The notes: a model not told the origin generated them from the letters alone. A DNA stretch of 44,344 nucleotides from Actinomycetota bacterium (GCA_013202875.1 JABMRD010000104.1:1-44344), one strand, 5' to 3'; positions 10,096 through 19,729 are shown, numbered from the stretch's first letter. Translations and numbers: made by a program.

Positions 10096-10298
10096 ATAGC
10101 ACCTCGTCTTAATCAATTTTTTATTTTTATTGTATTATATACATTATATAGAGTCTTATCAATTGTGTCCTAACCAGAACTTATAAGTTCCATTATTTTA
10201 AAAGTTTTGGGATAAATTTAAAATTATTTAAAGCTTATTAATTTTAGGAATTTATTTAAAAAATATTAAGAATAAAAGTATTAATACAGGTTTTTTGG

Positions 10299-10360
10299 GT
10301 GGCTGCCCCGAGTAGCGAAATTTCGAACCAATTTTTAAATGAATTGATCAATCTGAAAGA
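10299..10360. repeat. Dispersed direct repeat copy B; overlaps the 3' end of the DUF454 gene
   Basis: GTGGCTGCCCCGAGTAGCGAAATTTCGAACCAATTTTTAAATGAATTGATCAATCTGAAA. Confidence 0.9.
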
Positions 10361-10776
10361 CCTATTTTGCTTTTATCTAAAGGTTTTATTCTTATAATAT
10401 GAATTGTTACTCCAATTGCAATAATAACCAGCATAACTCTTACCCAAAATATATCTATAGCAAAAATAACCGAACATCCTATAGTTATCCATAAAAGGGC
10501 TATAGTAATGATTTTTAATTTTAATGGAATTCCTTTTCCCTCTCTATAATTTTTAATGTATCTCCCGAGAATTTTATTATTTACAAGCCAGTTATAAAAA
10601 CTCTTGGAGCTCTTTGCATAAAGTGCTGCTGAAATTAAAAGAAAAGGAGTGGTAGGAAGTACAGGTACGAATATTCCAACAATACCAAGTCCAATAAAAA
10701 AGGTTCCTGTAGCAATTAATAAAACCTTTATTGGTTTTCTTAAAAATTGCTCATTTTTATTTAAGTTATTACTCAT
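10348..10776 (-). CDS. DUF454 (YbaN-like) inner membrane protein
   Basis: GTFFIGLGIVGIFVPVLPTTPFLLISAALYAKSSKSFYNWLVNNKILGRYIKNYREGKGI. Confidence 0.9.
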   Translation of the reverse strand: MSNNLNKNEQFLRKPIKVLLIATGTFFIGLGIVGIFVPVLPTTPFLLISAALYAKSSKSFYNWLVNNKILGRYIKNYREGKGIPLKLKIITIALLWITIGCSVIFAIDIFWVRVMLVIIAIGVTIHIIRIKPLDKSKIGLSD

Positions 10777-10862
10777 ATTGGTGAGTGATCAGAAATACTA
10801 ATAATTTAATAAAGGATATCATTAGTTTCACATAAAGAAAATAAATCTATAAAATGGGTAAG

Positions 10863-10922
10863 TTGGCTGCCCCAAGTAGTGAAATTTCGAACCATATTAT
10901 AAAGGAATTAATTAATTTAAAG
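10863..10922. repeat. Dispersed direct repeat copy C
   Basis: TTGGCTGCCCCAAGTAGTGAAATTTCGAACCATATTATAAAGGAATTAATTAATTTAAAG. Confidence 0.88.
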
Positions 10923-10950
10923 GTTACTTTGAGTAATTAAAAAGTCTTGT

Positions 10951-11010
10951 ATGGCTGGCCCGGGTTGCGAAATTTCGAACCATTTTTTAAAGGAATTAAA
11001 CAGGATTAAA
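10951..11010. repeat. Dispersed direct repeat copy D
   Basis: ATGGCTGGCCCGGGTTGCGAAATTTCGAACCATTTTTTAAAGGAATTAAACAGGATTAAA. Confidence 0.88.
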
Positions 11011-11082
11011 GAGTTATTTACATTAAAAATATAAATAATGGTTATCTTTCAATATAACGACCTTTTAAGTAAGAGTTAATTT

Positions 11083-11580
11083 TCAGATTTTTGCAAAAAG
11101 AATCATATAGTGATGTCCATATTTCTTCTCGCATTTCGGACAATATGCATAATGAATGTAATACTCATCATTTTTGGGAACTTTCTCCCCTTTTTTTTCT
11201 AAATAGATATTCATATCCTTTACAAATTCGGGAATTGCATTATATGGACCGTCGTACACTTTAGCCATGAATTCGCCAGGAATTTTAACATTGTTCGCTC
11301 CGGGAACATTCCCAGCTACGGAAATGTAAATGTTTGATTTAAATGCACTCGGGTCTTGAAATAAAACTAAAACTTCATCTTTTTTTGAATCTATCTTATT
11401 TGAACTTGTTGCAAGGCCCATCATCTTAGTTATCTTTTTCCCAATCATTGGTGGAAAAGGCATATGGAATAGGGTGGGAATAGTTTCTTTGATAAATTGT
11501 TTGTTGTCCCAGTTGAATGTTTTTTTATCCCATTTTTCAGGATTAAATTCGGGGCAACATTCATTGTTTTTATTGTCCAT
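11083..11580 (-). CDS. Conserved protein, possibly GyrI-like small-molecule-binding family
   Basis: CCPEFNPEKWDKKTFNWDNKQFIKETIPTLFHMPFPPMIGKKI; C-terminal YCPKCEKKYGHHYMILFAKI; family assignment tentative. Confidence 0.6.
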   Translation of the reverse strand: MDNKNNECCPEFNPEKWDKKTFNWDNKQFIKETIPTLFHMPFPPMIGKKITKMMGLATSSNKIDSKKDEVLVLFQDPSAFKSNIYISVAGNVPGANNVKIPGEFMAKVYDGPYNAIPEFVKDMNIYLEKKGEKVPKNDEYYIHYAYCPKCEKKYGHHYMILFAKI

Positions 11581-11621
11581 ATTATTACTTTACCAAATTT
11601 TAAGGAATCCGTATAGTAGTG

Positions 11622-11687
11622 CTGCTCCTGGCCCGGGTTGCGAAATTTCGAACCAATTTTTAAAAGAAATAATCAATTTAAAAAAGA
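11622..11687. repeat. Dispersed direct repeat copy E
   Basis: GCTCCTGGCCCGGGTTGCGAAATTTCGAACCAATTTTTAAAAGAAATAATCAATTTAAAA. Confidence 0.88.
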
Positions 11688-11728
11688 TTGATATTGGTAA
11701 AAGTTTATTTAGAGCGGTTATGGTATAA

Positions 11729-12118
11729 CTATTTGTCGTTAAGGTAATAATCTAAAACATTCATTGCAAATCTTGCTGATGCGGTCCCTGGACCTCCAGT
11801 CATTTCTATACCGACTTCTATGGCTTCGAGTATTTCATCTTCTTTGGCACCATCATTAATAGCTTGTTTAATGTGCCATTCCATACAAGATTCACAATTT
11901 ATAACTATTGAAATCCCTATAGCAATCAGTTCCTTTTGTTTCTTAGATAATTTCCCATCTGAATAAGTATTTTTTTCCATCTCAACAAAAGATCGATATA
12001 CTTTTGACTTTTTTGAAAAATATGAATGAGATTTATTCCTATTTTCTATGATTTGTTTTATTTTTTCTTTTTCTAGATTATCCATCTTCGAGATTCTCCA
12101 TTTTACTTTGTTGAACAT
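11729..12118 (-). CDS. Carboxymuconolactone decarboxylase / AhpD-like family protein
   Basis: CESCMEWHIKQAINDGAKEDEILEAIEVGIEMTGGPGTASARFAMNVL; start may be the internal Met at 12085. Confidence 0.88.
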   Translation of the reverse strand: MFNKVKWRISKMDNLEKEKIKQIIENRNKSHSYFSKKSKVYRSFVEMEKNTYSDGKLSKKQKELIAIGISIVINCESCMEWHIKQAINDGAKEDEILEAIEVGIEMTGGPGTASARFAMNVLDYYLNDK

Positions 12119-12180
12119 TCAATTATTTTATCAATTTATATTAAAATAATCCAAGTATTTTATTAATTAGAAGAAAAAAC

Positions 12181-12206
12181 TGGCTAGGGAGGGGGGATTC
12201 GAACCA
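12181..12206 (-). pseudogene. tRNA 3'-end remnant (T-loop, acceptor strand and CCA only)
   Basis: Minus strand reads GGTTCGAATCCCCCCTCCCTAGCCA; no matching 5' acceptor TAGGGAG or anticodon arm follows. Confidence 0.5.
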
Positions 12207-12545
12207 TTAGCTAAAATAAATATCATACCCACAATTTGTTATAGATATGCTATAATTTTTGCAAGATAAATTAATTGCACCAAAACTTCTATCCCATAGA
12301 AATTAAGCAAATTAACCTCAAATAGGCTGAAATAGTTATCTCTTTTTAATTTTTTATTTTAAGTTTTTAAAAATAACATAATTTTCTGATGTTACAGTTT
12401 CTAAAGAAGACAAATTAGATTAAAAAATAAAAATAATAAATCCCAAATTTAGCCATTAAATTTAAATTAAACATTTCATTGATCGATGATAAATATATAG
12501 CTATAATTTATAAAATTATATTCAGAAGAACATTAATATAAATTT

Positions 12546-13463
12546 ATGAGTGAAGCTGTAGTTGAAGTAAAAAACTTATGTAAATCCTACGGGAAAATAA
12601 AGGCAGTAGATGATATTTCTTTTGAAGTATCCAGTGGAGAAATATTTGGACTGGTTGGCCCCAATGGTGCCGGAAAGACTACTGCCATAGAATGTATTGA
12701 GGGTATGAGAAAATCAGATTCTGGAAATTTAAAAGTATTAGGGCTAAATCCATTAAAAAATGGCCGCCGGCTAAGACATTATATAGGTATTCAGCTCCAG
12801 CAATCGGAGCTTCCGGCAAGATTAAAAGTATGGGAAGCAATAGATCTTTTTTCCTCTTTTTATCAAAAAAATATAGAAAGTAGCTCTCTTCTTAATGATC
12901 TTGGACTGGAAGATAAAAAAAGTTCATATTTTGATAAGCTTTCAGGAGGTCAAAAACAAAGACTTTTTATTGCCCTGGCATTGCTAAACAATCCCGACCT
13001 CATCTTCCTTGACGAACTAACTACGGGCCTTGATCCCCAGGCAAGAAGAACAACCTGGGACCTTATAACCGGCATTCGTGAAAAGGGGAAGACCATATTT
13101 CTTACCACCCACTATATGGAAGAAGCTGAAAGATTATGCGACAGGGTGGCAATCATGGATCACGGTAAAATAATGGCTTTAGATACACCTCAAAATTTAA
13201 TCAGGAATATAAAGATTGAAACCAGACTTATATTCAATGTAATCGGAGACTTCCCGTTAGATACTTTAAATGGCATTAAAAGTATAAGCAAATACGAAAA
13301 ATCAGGAGACAAAATAATTGTATACGGCCATGATAAAAAAATGGTAAAAGACACAGTTAACTTTTTAGTTAACAATAATATCGATTTTCATGATCTTAAA
13401 ACCGAGCAGGCAACACTTGAGGATGTATTCTTAACCCTAACCGGAAAGGAAATAAGAAACTAA
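12546..13463 (+). CDS. ABC-2 type transporter ATP-binding protein
   Basis: GLVGPNGAGKTTAIECIEG, LSGGQKQRLFIALALLNNPDLIFLDELTTGLDP, TTHYMEEAE. Confidence 0.95.
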   Translation: MSEAVVEVKNLCKSYGKIKAVDDISFEVSSGEIFGLVGPNGAGKTTAIECIEGMRKSDSGNLKVLGLNPLKNGRRLRHYIGIQLQQSELPARLKVWEAIDLFSSFYQKNIESSSLLNDLGLEDKKSSYFDKLSGGQKQRLFIALALLNNPDLIFLDELTTGLDPQARRTTWDLITGIREKGKTIFLTTHYMEEAERLCDRVAIMDHGKIMALDTPQNLIRNIKIETRLIFNVIGDFPLDTLNGIKSISKYEKSGDKIIVYGHDKKMVKDTVNFLVNNNIDFHDLKTEQATLEDVFLTLTGKEIRN

Positions 13464-13473
13464 GGAGGTTTTT

Positions 13474-14217
13474 TTGAAGTCTCTTTTTAAACTTACAGTA
13501 ATTGAAATGAAATTATACCTCAGGGAGCCGATGGCAACTTTCTTTACACTGATCTTTGCACCAATGCTATTGCTACTATTTGGATTTATCTACGGCAATG
13601 AACCCACTCCATTTTTTGGTGGCCGCGGTTTTGTTGATTCTCAACTTCCGGCATACATAGCATTGATTATAGTTACTGTTGGGCTGATGAGTGTACCTAT
13701 TGCTACTTCTGAGGACAGGGAAAAAGGTATTTTAAGGAGGTTTCATTCAACACCGGCATCTCCGGCAATTTATCTTTTTGCCAATATCTTTACCTATTTT
13801 ATTATGTCTCTTATGGGTGTGACTCTTCTTTTTTTAGTAGGCAGATTTGTCTTCCATGTCAAATTTGAAGGAAATATTTTTAGTATACTGGCCGGTTTTA
13901 CTATATGCGCTCTATCTTTTTTCTCCTTTGGATACCTGATAGCAAGCCTGGCGCCTACTGCCAGGACAGCACAGATAATCGGGATGGTTATAGCTTTTCC
14001 TATGATGTTTCTCTCCGGAGCTGGTATGCCTCTTGAAGTTCTTCCTGAGAGAGTAACCAATATAAGCAAATTCTTACCTCTTTACTATGTAGTTACTTTC
14101 ATGAAAGGTTTATGGGCCGGCAATAGCTGGGCAGAACACTGGTTGGAAATAATTGTCATTCTTGGCTTGCTGGTAGTTGGAGCAGCCATATCCACTAAAA
14201 CATTCAGATGGGAATAA
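13474..14217 (+). CDS. ABC-2 type transporter permease
   Basis: Hydrophobic; SVPIATSEDREKGILRRFHSTPASP and PMMFLSGAGMPLEVLPERV; 10 bp after the ATPase gene. Confidence 0.92.
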   Translation: MKSLFKLTVIEMKLYLREPMATFFTLIFAPMLLLLFGFIYGNEPTPFFGGRGFVDSQLPAYIALIIVTVGLMSVPIATSEDREKGILRRFHSTPASPAIYLFANIFTYFIMSLMGVTLLFLVGRFVFHVKFEGNIFSILAGFTICALSFFSFGYLIASLAPTARTAQIIGMVIAFPMMFLSGAGMPLEVLPERVTNISKFLPLYYVVTFMKGLWAGNSWAEHWLEIIVILGLLVVGAAISTKTFRWE

Positions 14218-14243
14218 TTAAATTTAAAAGAGAATAAATACAC

Positions 14244-14783
14244 ATGTCCGCTAAATACAAAATTGAAAATTCAATTCTGGAACTATTCAACGGAGATATA
14301 ACTGTTCAGGATACAGAAGCAATAGTAAACGCTGCAAACAAACAACTTTCTCCCGGGGGAGGCGTATCAGGCGCCATCCATAGGGCAGCTGGATCGCAGC
14401 TGTGGGAAGAGTGTAAAAAACTTGGAGGCTGCAATACCGGTAAAGCTAAATTAACAAGTGGATATAACCTTGGAGCCAAATATGTGCTCCATACTGTTGG
14501 ACCTGTTTACAGCGGCAGCATAAGTGATTCGGAATATCTTAAAGACTGCTATAAAAACTGCTTACTTCTAGCTTCCCAAAATAAAATTAAAAGTATTTCC
14601 TTTCCCTCAATAAGCACCGGAGTTTTTGGCTATCCTATAAAGGAAGCATCAATAGTTGCTCTTAAAACCATCATTAATTTCTTAAAAGAACATCAGGAAA
14701 TTGAGCTGGTACAAATGGTATTATTTACAGAAGATACCTATAACACATATAAATCATCCCTGGAAAAGATTTTAAAAGATTAG
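14244..14783 (+). CDS. Macrodomain protein (O-acetyl-ADP-ribose deacetylase-like)
   Basis: NGDITVQDTEAIVNAANKQLSPGGGVSGAIHRAAG, YVLHTVGPVY, SISFPSISTGVFGYP. Confidence 0.94.
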   Translation: MSAKYKIENSILELFNGDITVQDTEAIVNAANKQLSPGGGVSGAIHRAAGSQLWEECKKLGGCNTGKAKLTSGYNLGAKYVLHTVGPVYSGSISDSEYLKDCYKNCLLLASQNKIKSISFPSISTGVFGYPIKEASIVALKTIINFLKEHQEIELVQMVLFTEDTYNTYKSSLEKILKD

Positions 14784-14792
14784 AAAAAAAGA

Positions 14793-17700
14793 TTAAGAGC
14801 ACTTGGAGAAACCGCAGTTTCTACAAACATGGCAGCCCCCCTCAGGTTCCATTATGCCTCCGCACCCATCCTCAGGACATATCATAATAGATCTGGGGCC
14901 ATTGGTTATTCCAAAATCAAATTTATTGGATCCATTCAAATAAAAGTCTATGGCTTTCCCCATTGCATCCGGGCAGGAAAGAACATTGGTTTCTACATCA
15001 GCAATGCAGGTTATACATCTTATTCCTTCTACCTGTTTCTTTACTGATTCAATATCAATGCCAGATCTAATAGCAATACTTATAAGTCTGCCCACAGCTT
15101 CGGTTAAGGCAGTGCATCCCTCTTCCCCGGTATTTATAAATACTTCACAGATGCCGTTTTCATCCGAATTCACGGTCACATAAAGTTTCCCGCAACTCCC
15201 TATTTTATATTTTTTGGTCATCCCACGGGTAATTTCCGGTCTTGGCCTGGGTTTTAATTTAACCTCTTTTGCTTTTCCTTCCTTTTTTGATTCTTCCTCC
15301 GGATAACTTTTTACTCTTTTTTTTGTTTCTTTCCTGCCAGTATCCAATATTTCCATTTTTTCTTTGCCTTTTTTCTTTCCTTCTACCTGGAGTACCTGGG
15401 TACCTCTGCTCTTATCCCTGAATATAGTTATGCCTTTACAGTCTAACCTGTAAGCCAGCATATATACATCTTCTACATCCTGAACCGTAGCGCTACCGGG
15501 AAAATTAACAGTCTTGGATACTGCATTATCTACAAATTTTTGAAAAACCGCCTGAGTCCGCACATGCCATTTCGGAGACATCTCGTGCGCCGTAATAAAT
15601 ACCCTCTTATATCCCGAGGGGATTTCATCAATATCCTTAAGATTACCGCTTTCAGCTATCTTCTCCATTACCTCTTCGCTGTAAAAACCTTCATCCGTTG
15701 CAATTTTTTTAAAATATTTGTTAACTTCCACCAGTCTGTCATTATCCATAACATTTTTAACAAATGATATTGCGAACAGCGGTTCCACCCCGCTTGAACA
15801 GTCAGCAATAATACTTAAAGTCCCGGTAGGAGCAATTGTAGTAGTAGTTGCATTTCTAATTTCATAACCATCAGGGTTATCATATATGCTTCCTTTAAAG
15901 TTTGGGAATACTCCCTTTTCTTTAGCCAGTTCTTTTGATGCATTTTTGGATTCATCCTGAATGAAGCTCATAACCCTCTGGGCAAGTTCCAGAGCCTCCT
16001 CGCTATTATATGGGATACCAAGGATTATAAGCAGATCGGCGTATCCCATTACCCCCAGGCCTATTTTTCTATTCCCGTGTGCCATCTTCCTTATTTTTTC
16101 CAGCGGGTACTTGCTCATATCAATAACATCATCCAGGAACCTCACTGCTATGTGGACAATCTTTTTTAATTTATCATAATCTACTTTTTTTATGCCCTCT
16201 TCTTCTTTTACCATATGTGCCAGATTTATGGATCCCAGATTGCATGCTTCGTAGGGCAATAATGGCTGCTCGCCGCAGTTTCTAACTACGATTCCATTGG
16301 CAATATAGGAATTACTTATGGGTTCATTAAAGTCAAAAACTTCCTTCTTTCCCATATATTTTATTTCTTCTACTTTATCAATAAACTTATTATAGTAATT
16401 ATCAGAAGAAAGCTTTTCAAATTTAAAGGAACGCAGTAAGTTCTCTTTTCTTTCCAGAAGGAAACATACTTCTTTCTGAAATCTTTTTTTGGATATACCT
16501 CCCGATATGAATAATTCGTAGTAATTATCATTCTTGGCTCTATAGCTTTTATGTTCCCCACTCTTATTAACATAAGAAAAGTTCTTTGAGAACGAATATC
16601 TTCTGGTCAAAATATTGGATTTAATTCCCTGACCTATCAGCAGCATCTGAACACCCTTTAATAATTTTTTAGAAGATGAGCTAACCTTTATAGTTCCGTC
16701 CGTATCATCAATATTACCATCTGAGCTAAAAATTCCTCTTAAAAACCCGGCTGCAGCTTCTTTTGTAGCACTGAATAAACTCTGCGGAACTTCTTTATCG
16801 CAGGAAGTGCATACTTTAACTCCTAATTCTTTAAAAAACTCAATGAACCCCTTTGAATGATAAGAAAGGTGAATTACTCCATTTTCTCTTATCATCTCCC
16901 TTACATTATAGTTATACCAACTACTTATAATCTGGTTAAAATATGAAGCAAGTTTCCTATCTTCATGCCCAAAAGTAAATCCAACCCTGTCATTTCTAAG
17001 CCAACCATCACCAATTAACCATCCTAAAATCTCCCCAAGCTCACCAGACCAGCATTCAGGCAAGTTGAGAGTCTTTCTTTTTGTAAAATTGTTTAATTTC
17101 TTAACTTTTCCATTACTAAATATTTTTTTATTCACCGCAAATTTACCAAGTGGCTGAATTAAGACCTTATCATCTTTAACAAGTTCTATAAGCTTTTTAT
17201 ATCCATCAGTAGTTAACACTTTATGATCTGCGGTAGCTTCAAGTTCATAACCTGAATATGTGATCAATTTATATGTATCCTTTTTACCCCTGTTCCAGGA
17301 TTTTATATTTTCGCTTTCAAAAATATCTAAATTTTTATCTGCAAACTCCTTTGAAACCTTGTACTCTAGAGCTCTCCTATCAAAAAGTATTTTTACATGT
17401 TCGCCAGCTTTAACTCTCTCATATAAATCCCTGGCCTTAATAAAACCTCTGTCAGTAGAAATTAAAGTTTCGCCCGAAACACACGGATTGGTGCTTTCAA
17501 TCTGTCCTAAATTTGGGGTAGGGTTGTCTTTGTTTAACCTGTCCAGGAATATGATACCAGGATCACCATTCTTCCACGCATGTTCAACAACTTTACCGAA
17601 CACTTCCTTTGCTCTATACCTATCCACTACCTCTTTGGTTCTCGGGTTTATAATCTCATATTCGTTATCATTCTCAACTGCCCTCATAAATGTTTCAGTC

Positions 17701-18359
17701 ACTCCAACAGAGATATTAAAATTAGTCAATTTTTCATTATTATCTTTTGATGTAATAAAATCCAAAATATCAGGATGGTCCACTCTTAGTATCCCCATAT
17801 TTGCACCTCTCCTTGTTCCACCCTGCTTTATAGTATCGGTTGCAGCATTAAAAACAGTCATAAAAGATATGGGACCGCTTGAAACCCCTTTGGTAGAAAG
17901 AACTACATCATTTCTTGGTCTTATATTGGAAAATGAATACCCGACCCCGCCTCCAGATTTCTGGATTAGTGCAGTTTCCTTCAGTGCTTCAAAAATATCA
18001 TTCATGGAGTCACCTATTGGAAGAACGAAGCAGGCAGCCAATTGCTGAAGTCCTTTCCCGGCATTCATAAGCGTCGGAGAATTTGGAAGAAAATCAAGGT
18101 CTGTCATAATATTAAAAAACTGCTTTTCAATCCCTTTTACTTCTTCTTCTGTTTTACCATACTTCTTTTCTGCAGAGGCTATGTTTCTGGCAACTCTTGC
18201 AAACATATCTATGGGTTTTTCCAGCAGGACCCCTTCTTCATCTCTTTTTAAATATCTTCTTTCCAGAACTTTTATGGCATTTTCTGATAGATTGGTTTTT
18301 TTATTGAAGTAATAATTATCCTGAATTTTTTTATTATCGGATTTTTTAATGTTTTCCAT
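14793..18359 (-). CDS. nrdJ: Adenosylcobalamin-dependent (class II) ribonucleotide reductase, intein-containing precursor
   Basis: [80 protein letters not shown]-type C-terminal domain. Confidence 0.96.
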   Translation of the reverse strand: MENIKKSDNKKIQDNYYFNKKTNLSENAIKVLERRYLKRDEEGVLLEKPIDMFARVARNIASAEKKYGKTEEEVKGIEKQFFNIMTDLDFLPNSPTLMNAGKGLQQLAACFVLPIGDSMNDIFEALKETALIQKSGGGVGYSFSNIRPRNDVVLSTKGVSSGPISFMTVFNAATDTIKQGGTRRGANMGILRVDHPDILDFITSKDNNEKLTNFNISVGVTETFMRAVENDNEYEIINPRTKEVVDRYRAKEVFGKVVEHAWKNGDPGIIFLDRLNKDNPTPNLGQIESTNPCVSGETLISTDRGFIKARDLYERVKAGEHVKILFDRRALEYKVSKEFADKNLDIFESENIKSWNRGKKDTYKLITYSGYELEATADHKVLTTDGYKKLIELVKDDKVLIQPLGKFAVNKKIFSNGKVKKLNNFTKRKTLNLPECWSGELGEILGWLIGDGWLRNDRVGFTFGHEDRKLASYFNQIISSWYNYNVREMIRENGVIHLSYHSKGFIEFFKELGVKVCTSCDKEVPQSLFSATKEAAAGFLRGIFSSDGNIDDTDGTIKVSSSSKKLLKGVQMLLIGQGIKSNILTRRYSFSKNFSYVNKSGEHKSYRAKNDNYYELFISGGISKKRFQKEVCFLLERKENLLRSFKFEKLSSDNYYNKFIDKVEEIKYMGKKEVFDFNEPISNSYIANGIVVRNCGEQPLLPYEACNLGSINLAHMVKEEEGIKKVDYDKLKKIVHIAVRFLDDVIDMSKYPLEKIRKMAHGNRKIGLGVMGYADLLIILGIPYNSEEALELAQRVMSFIQDESKNASKELAKEKGVFPNFKGSIYDNPDGYEIRNATTTTIAPTGTLSIIADCSSGVEPLFAISFVKNVMDNDRLVEVNKYFKKIATDEGFYSEEVMEKIAESGNLKDIDEIPSGYKRVFITAHEMSPKWHVRTQAVFQKFVDNAVSKTVNFPGSATVQDVEDVYMLAYRLDCKGITIFRDKSRGTQVLQVEGKKKGKEKMEILDTGRKETKKRVKSYPEEESKKEGKAKEVKLKPRPRPEITRGMTKKYKIGSCGKLYVTVNSDENGICEVFINTGEEGCTALTEAVGRLISIAIRSGIDIESVKKQVEGIRCITCIADVETNVLSCPDAMGKAIDFYLNGSNKFDFGITNGPRSIMICPEDGCGGIMEPEGGCHVCRNCGFSKCS
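16278..17483 (-). mobile_element. Intein with LAGLIDADG homing endonuclease (402 aa) inside NrdJ
   Basis: Starts [20 protein letters not shown], block [23 protein letters not shown] and [15 protein letters not shown], ends [13 protein letters not shown] before CGEQ. Confidence 0.95.
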
Positions 18360-18412
18360 TAATTAATACTCCCGGATTTATAATTAAGCAATTCAATAAA
18401 TTAAGCTAATCA

Positions 18413-18460
18413 GCTCATTATATTGTGTACTTCTATATACTAATACGCTATATATTGTAT
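18413..18460. promoter_or_regulatory. Tandem NrdR-box pair upstream of nrdJ
   Basis: 18413-18428 gctcattatattgtgt (13/16) and 18445-18460 acgctatatattgtat (14/16) against ACACWATATATWGTGT; start-to-start 32 bp. Confidence 0.7.
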
Positions 18461-18695
18461 GTCAATAGAAATTCATTTTTTAATTATATTTCTTATAAAT
18501 ATTAAAGGCCATTTTGGTAAATCAACCAGGGCATTGGCTAAAAATATTCCAGTTTTGCATTAAATTTTTTTAATTTATTAATGTAATAACAGAATTATTT
18601 CTGTTATAATAACTTACCTGTTATAAGAATAACATTTTTAAAAATCTATAAAAAAATTTTTATTTTATAAAGACACTAATCTTTAAGGAAGTACT

Positions 18696-18791
18696 ATGAG
18701 TTCAGTTATTAAAAAGAGAAGAAAAAAAATGAGAAAGAAAAAGCATAAAAAAATGCTTAAAAAAACAAGATGGCAAAGAAGAAATAAATGA
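18696..18791 (+). CDS. Small ribosomal subunit protein bS22 (AURKAIP1/COX24-type), 31 aa
   Basis: MSSVIKKRRKKMRKKKHKKMLKKTRWQRRNK; absent from supplied ORF track because <60 aa; AAGGAAGTACT upstream of ATG. Confidence 0.87.
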   Translation: MSSVIKKRRKKMRKKKHKKMLKKTRWQRRNK

Positions 18792-19729
18792 TAAAGGACA
18801 ACAATATCAACAAAATAAAACTGTTAGATATTATCGATAAAAAAATTCTTGTCTGTGACGGTGGTATGGGAGCAACCCTGCTTTCAGCCGGTATTTCTGC
18901 GTTGCCCGATTCACTGAATCTGGACAGCAGCCAGATAAAAAAAATAATAGATATCCATTTAGGCTATCTTGAAGCCGGTTCTGATATTATTATTACCAAT
19001 ACTTTAAATTCCACTCCAATTAAACTTGAATCTCATGGACTTCAACATGAAATAAAAAAGATAAATGAGAATGCAGTAAGTGCTGCAAAGGAAGCGATAA
19101 ACCTTTACAGAGTCAGATCCGTTGATAATAAACCTATTTTTATTGCCGGAGATATAGGGCCCCTGGGTAAACTGCTGGATCCATTTGGTCCCTTAAAATA
19201 TGAAGAAGTGCTGGACGCATTTTCAAAGCAGGCGGAAATACTGATAGGCGAAAAAGTAGATTTGATAATAATCGAAACCATTATGGACCTAAATGAAGCT
19301 TTAGCTGCAGTCAAAGCAGTAAGAAAAATATCAAAAGACATACCCATTGCCTGCAGCCTTACCTTTGGTGAAAATGGCGTAACCCTTATGGGCAACAAAG
19401 CAGAAGATGCGGTAGAAATTTTAATTAATGCCGGCAGTAATATTGTAGGAGCAAACTGCAGCGTTGGCTCAAGCGCAATGTTAAATGTGGTTAAAAAAAT
19501 GAGAGAAGCAAACCCGGAAGCCAGGCTTATCTTTCAGCCCAATGCCGGACTACCGGTTCTGGTAGAAGGTAAAACCATATACAACGAGACTCCGGAAACC
19601 ATGGCTTCCAATATCGCCAAATTTCTTCCTTATAAGCCATCAATAATCGGAGGATGCTGTGGCAGTACGCCCGAACACATAAGAGAAATTATAAAGGCAA
19701 TAAGAATTTACAACAATTCGCAACAATAA
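18788..19729 (+). CDS. Homocysteine S-methyltransferase family protein
   Basis: VCDGGMGATLL, VGANCSVGSSAML, IIGGCCGSTPEHIREI (Zn-binding cysteines). Confidence 0.92.
   Translation: MIKDNNINKIKLLDIIDKKILVCDGGMGATLLSAGISALPDSLNLDSSQIKKIIDIHLGYLEAGSDIIITNTLNSTPIKLESHGLQHEIKKINENAVSAAKEAINLYRVRSVDNKPIFIAGDIGPLGKLLDPFGPLKYEEVLDAFSKQAEILIGEKVDLIIIETIMDLNEALAAVKAVRKISKDIPIACSLTFGENGVTLMGNKAEDAVEILINAGSNIVGANCSVGSSAMLNVVKKMREANPEARLIFQPNAGLPVLVEGKTIYNETPETMASNIAKFLPYKPSIIGGCCGSTPEHIREIIKAIRIYNNSQQ

Noticed and set aside
8300-11687. Repeats A-E as canonical integron attC sites
   Set aside because: No GTTRRRY/RYYYAAC core pair in the right geometry and no integrase in the window; only the gene-plus-3'-repeat layout is similar
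8300-12206. Repeats A-E as a CRISPR array
   Set aside because: Copies are separated by whole genes or irregular gaps (about 28 bp to 1.9 kb), no uniform spacers and no cas genes
12181-12260. Functional tRNA gene on the minus strand
   Set aside because: Only the 3' T-loop/acceptor/CCA part exists; T-stem 5' strand (AATGG) does not pair with CCCCC and there is no anticodon or D arm
17260-18048. 262-aa plus-strand ORF antisense to nrdJ
   Set aside because: Low-complexity Ser/Leu-rich antisense translation of a strongly supported coding region
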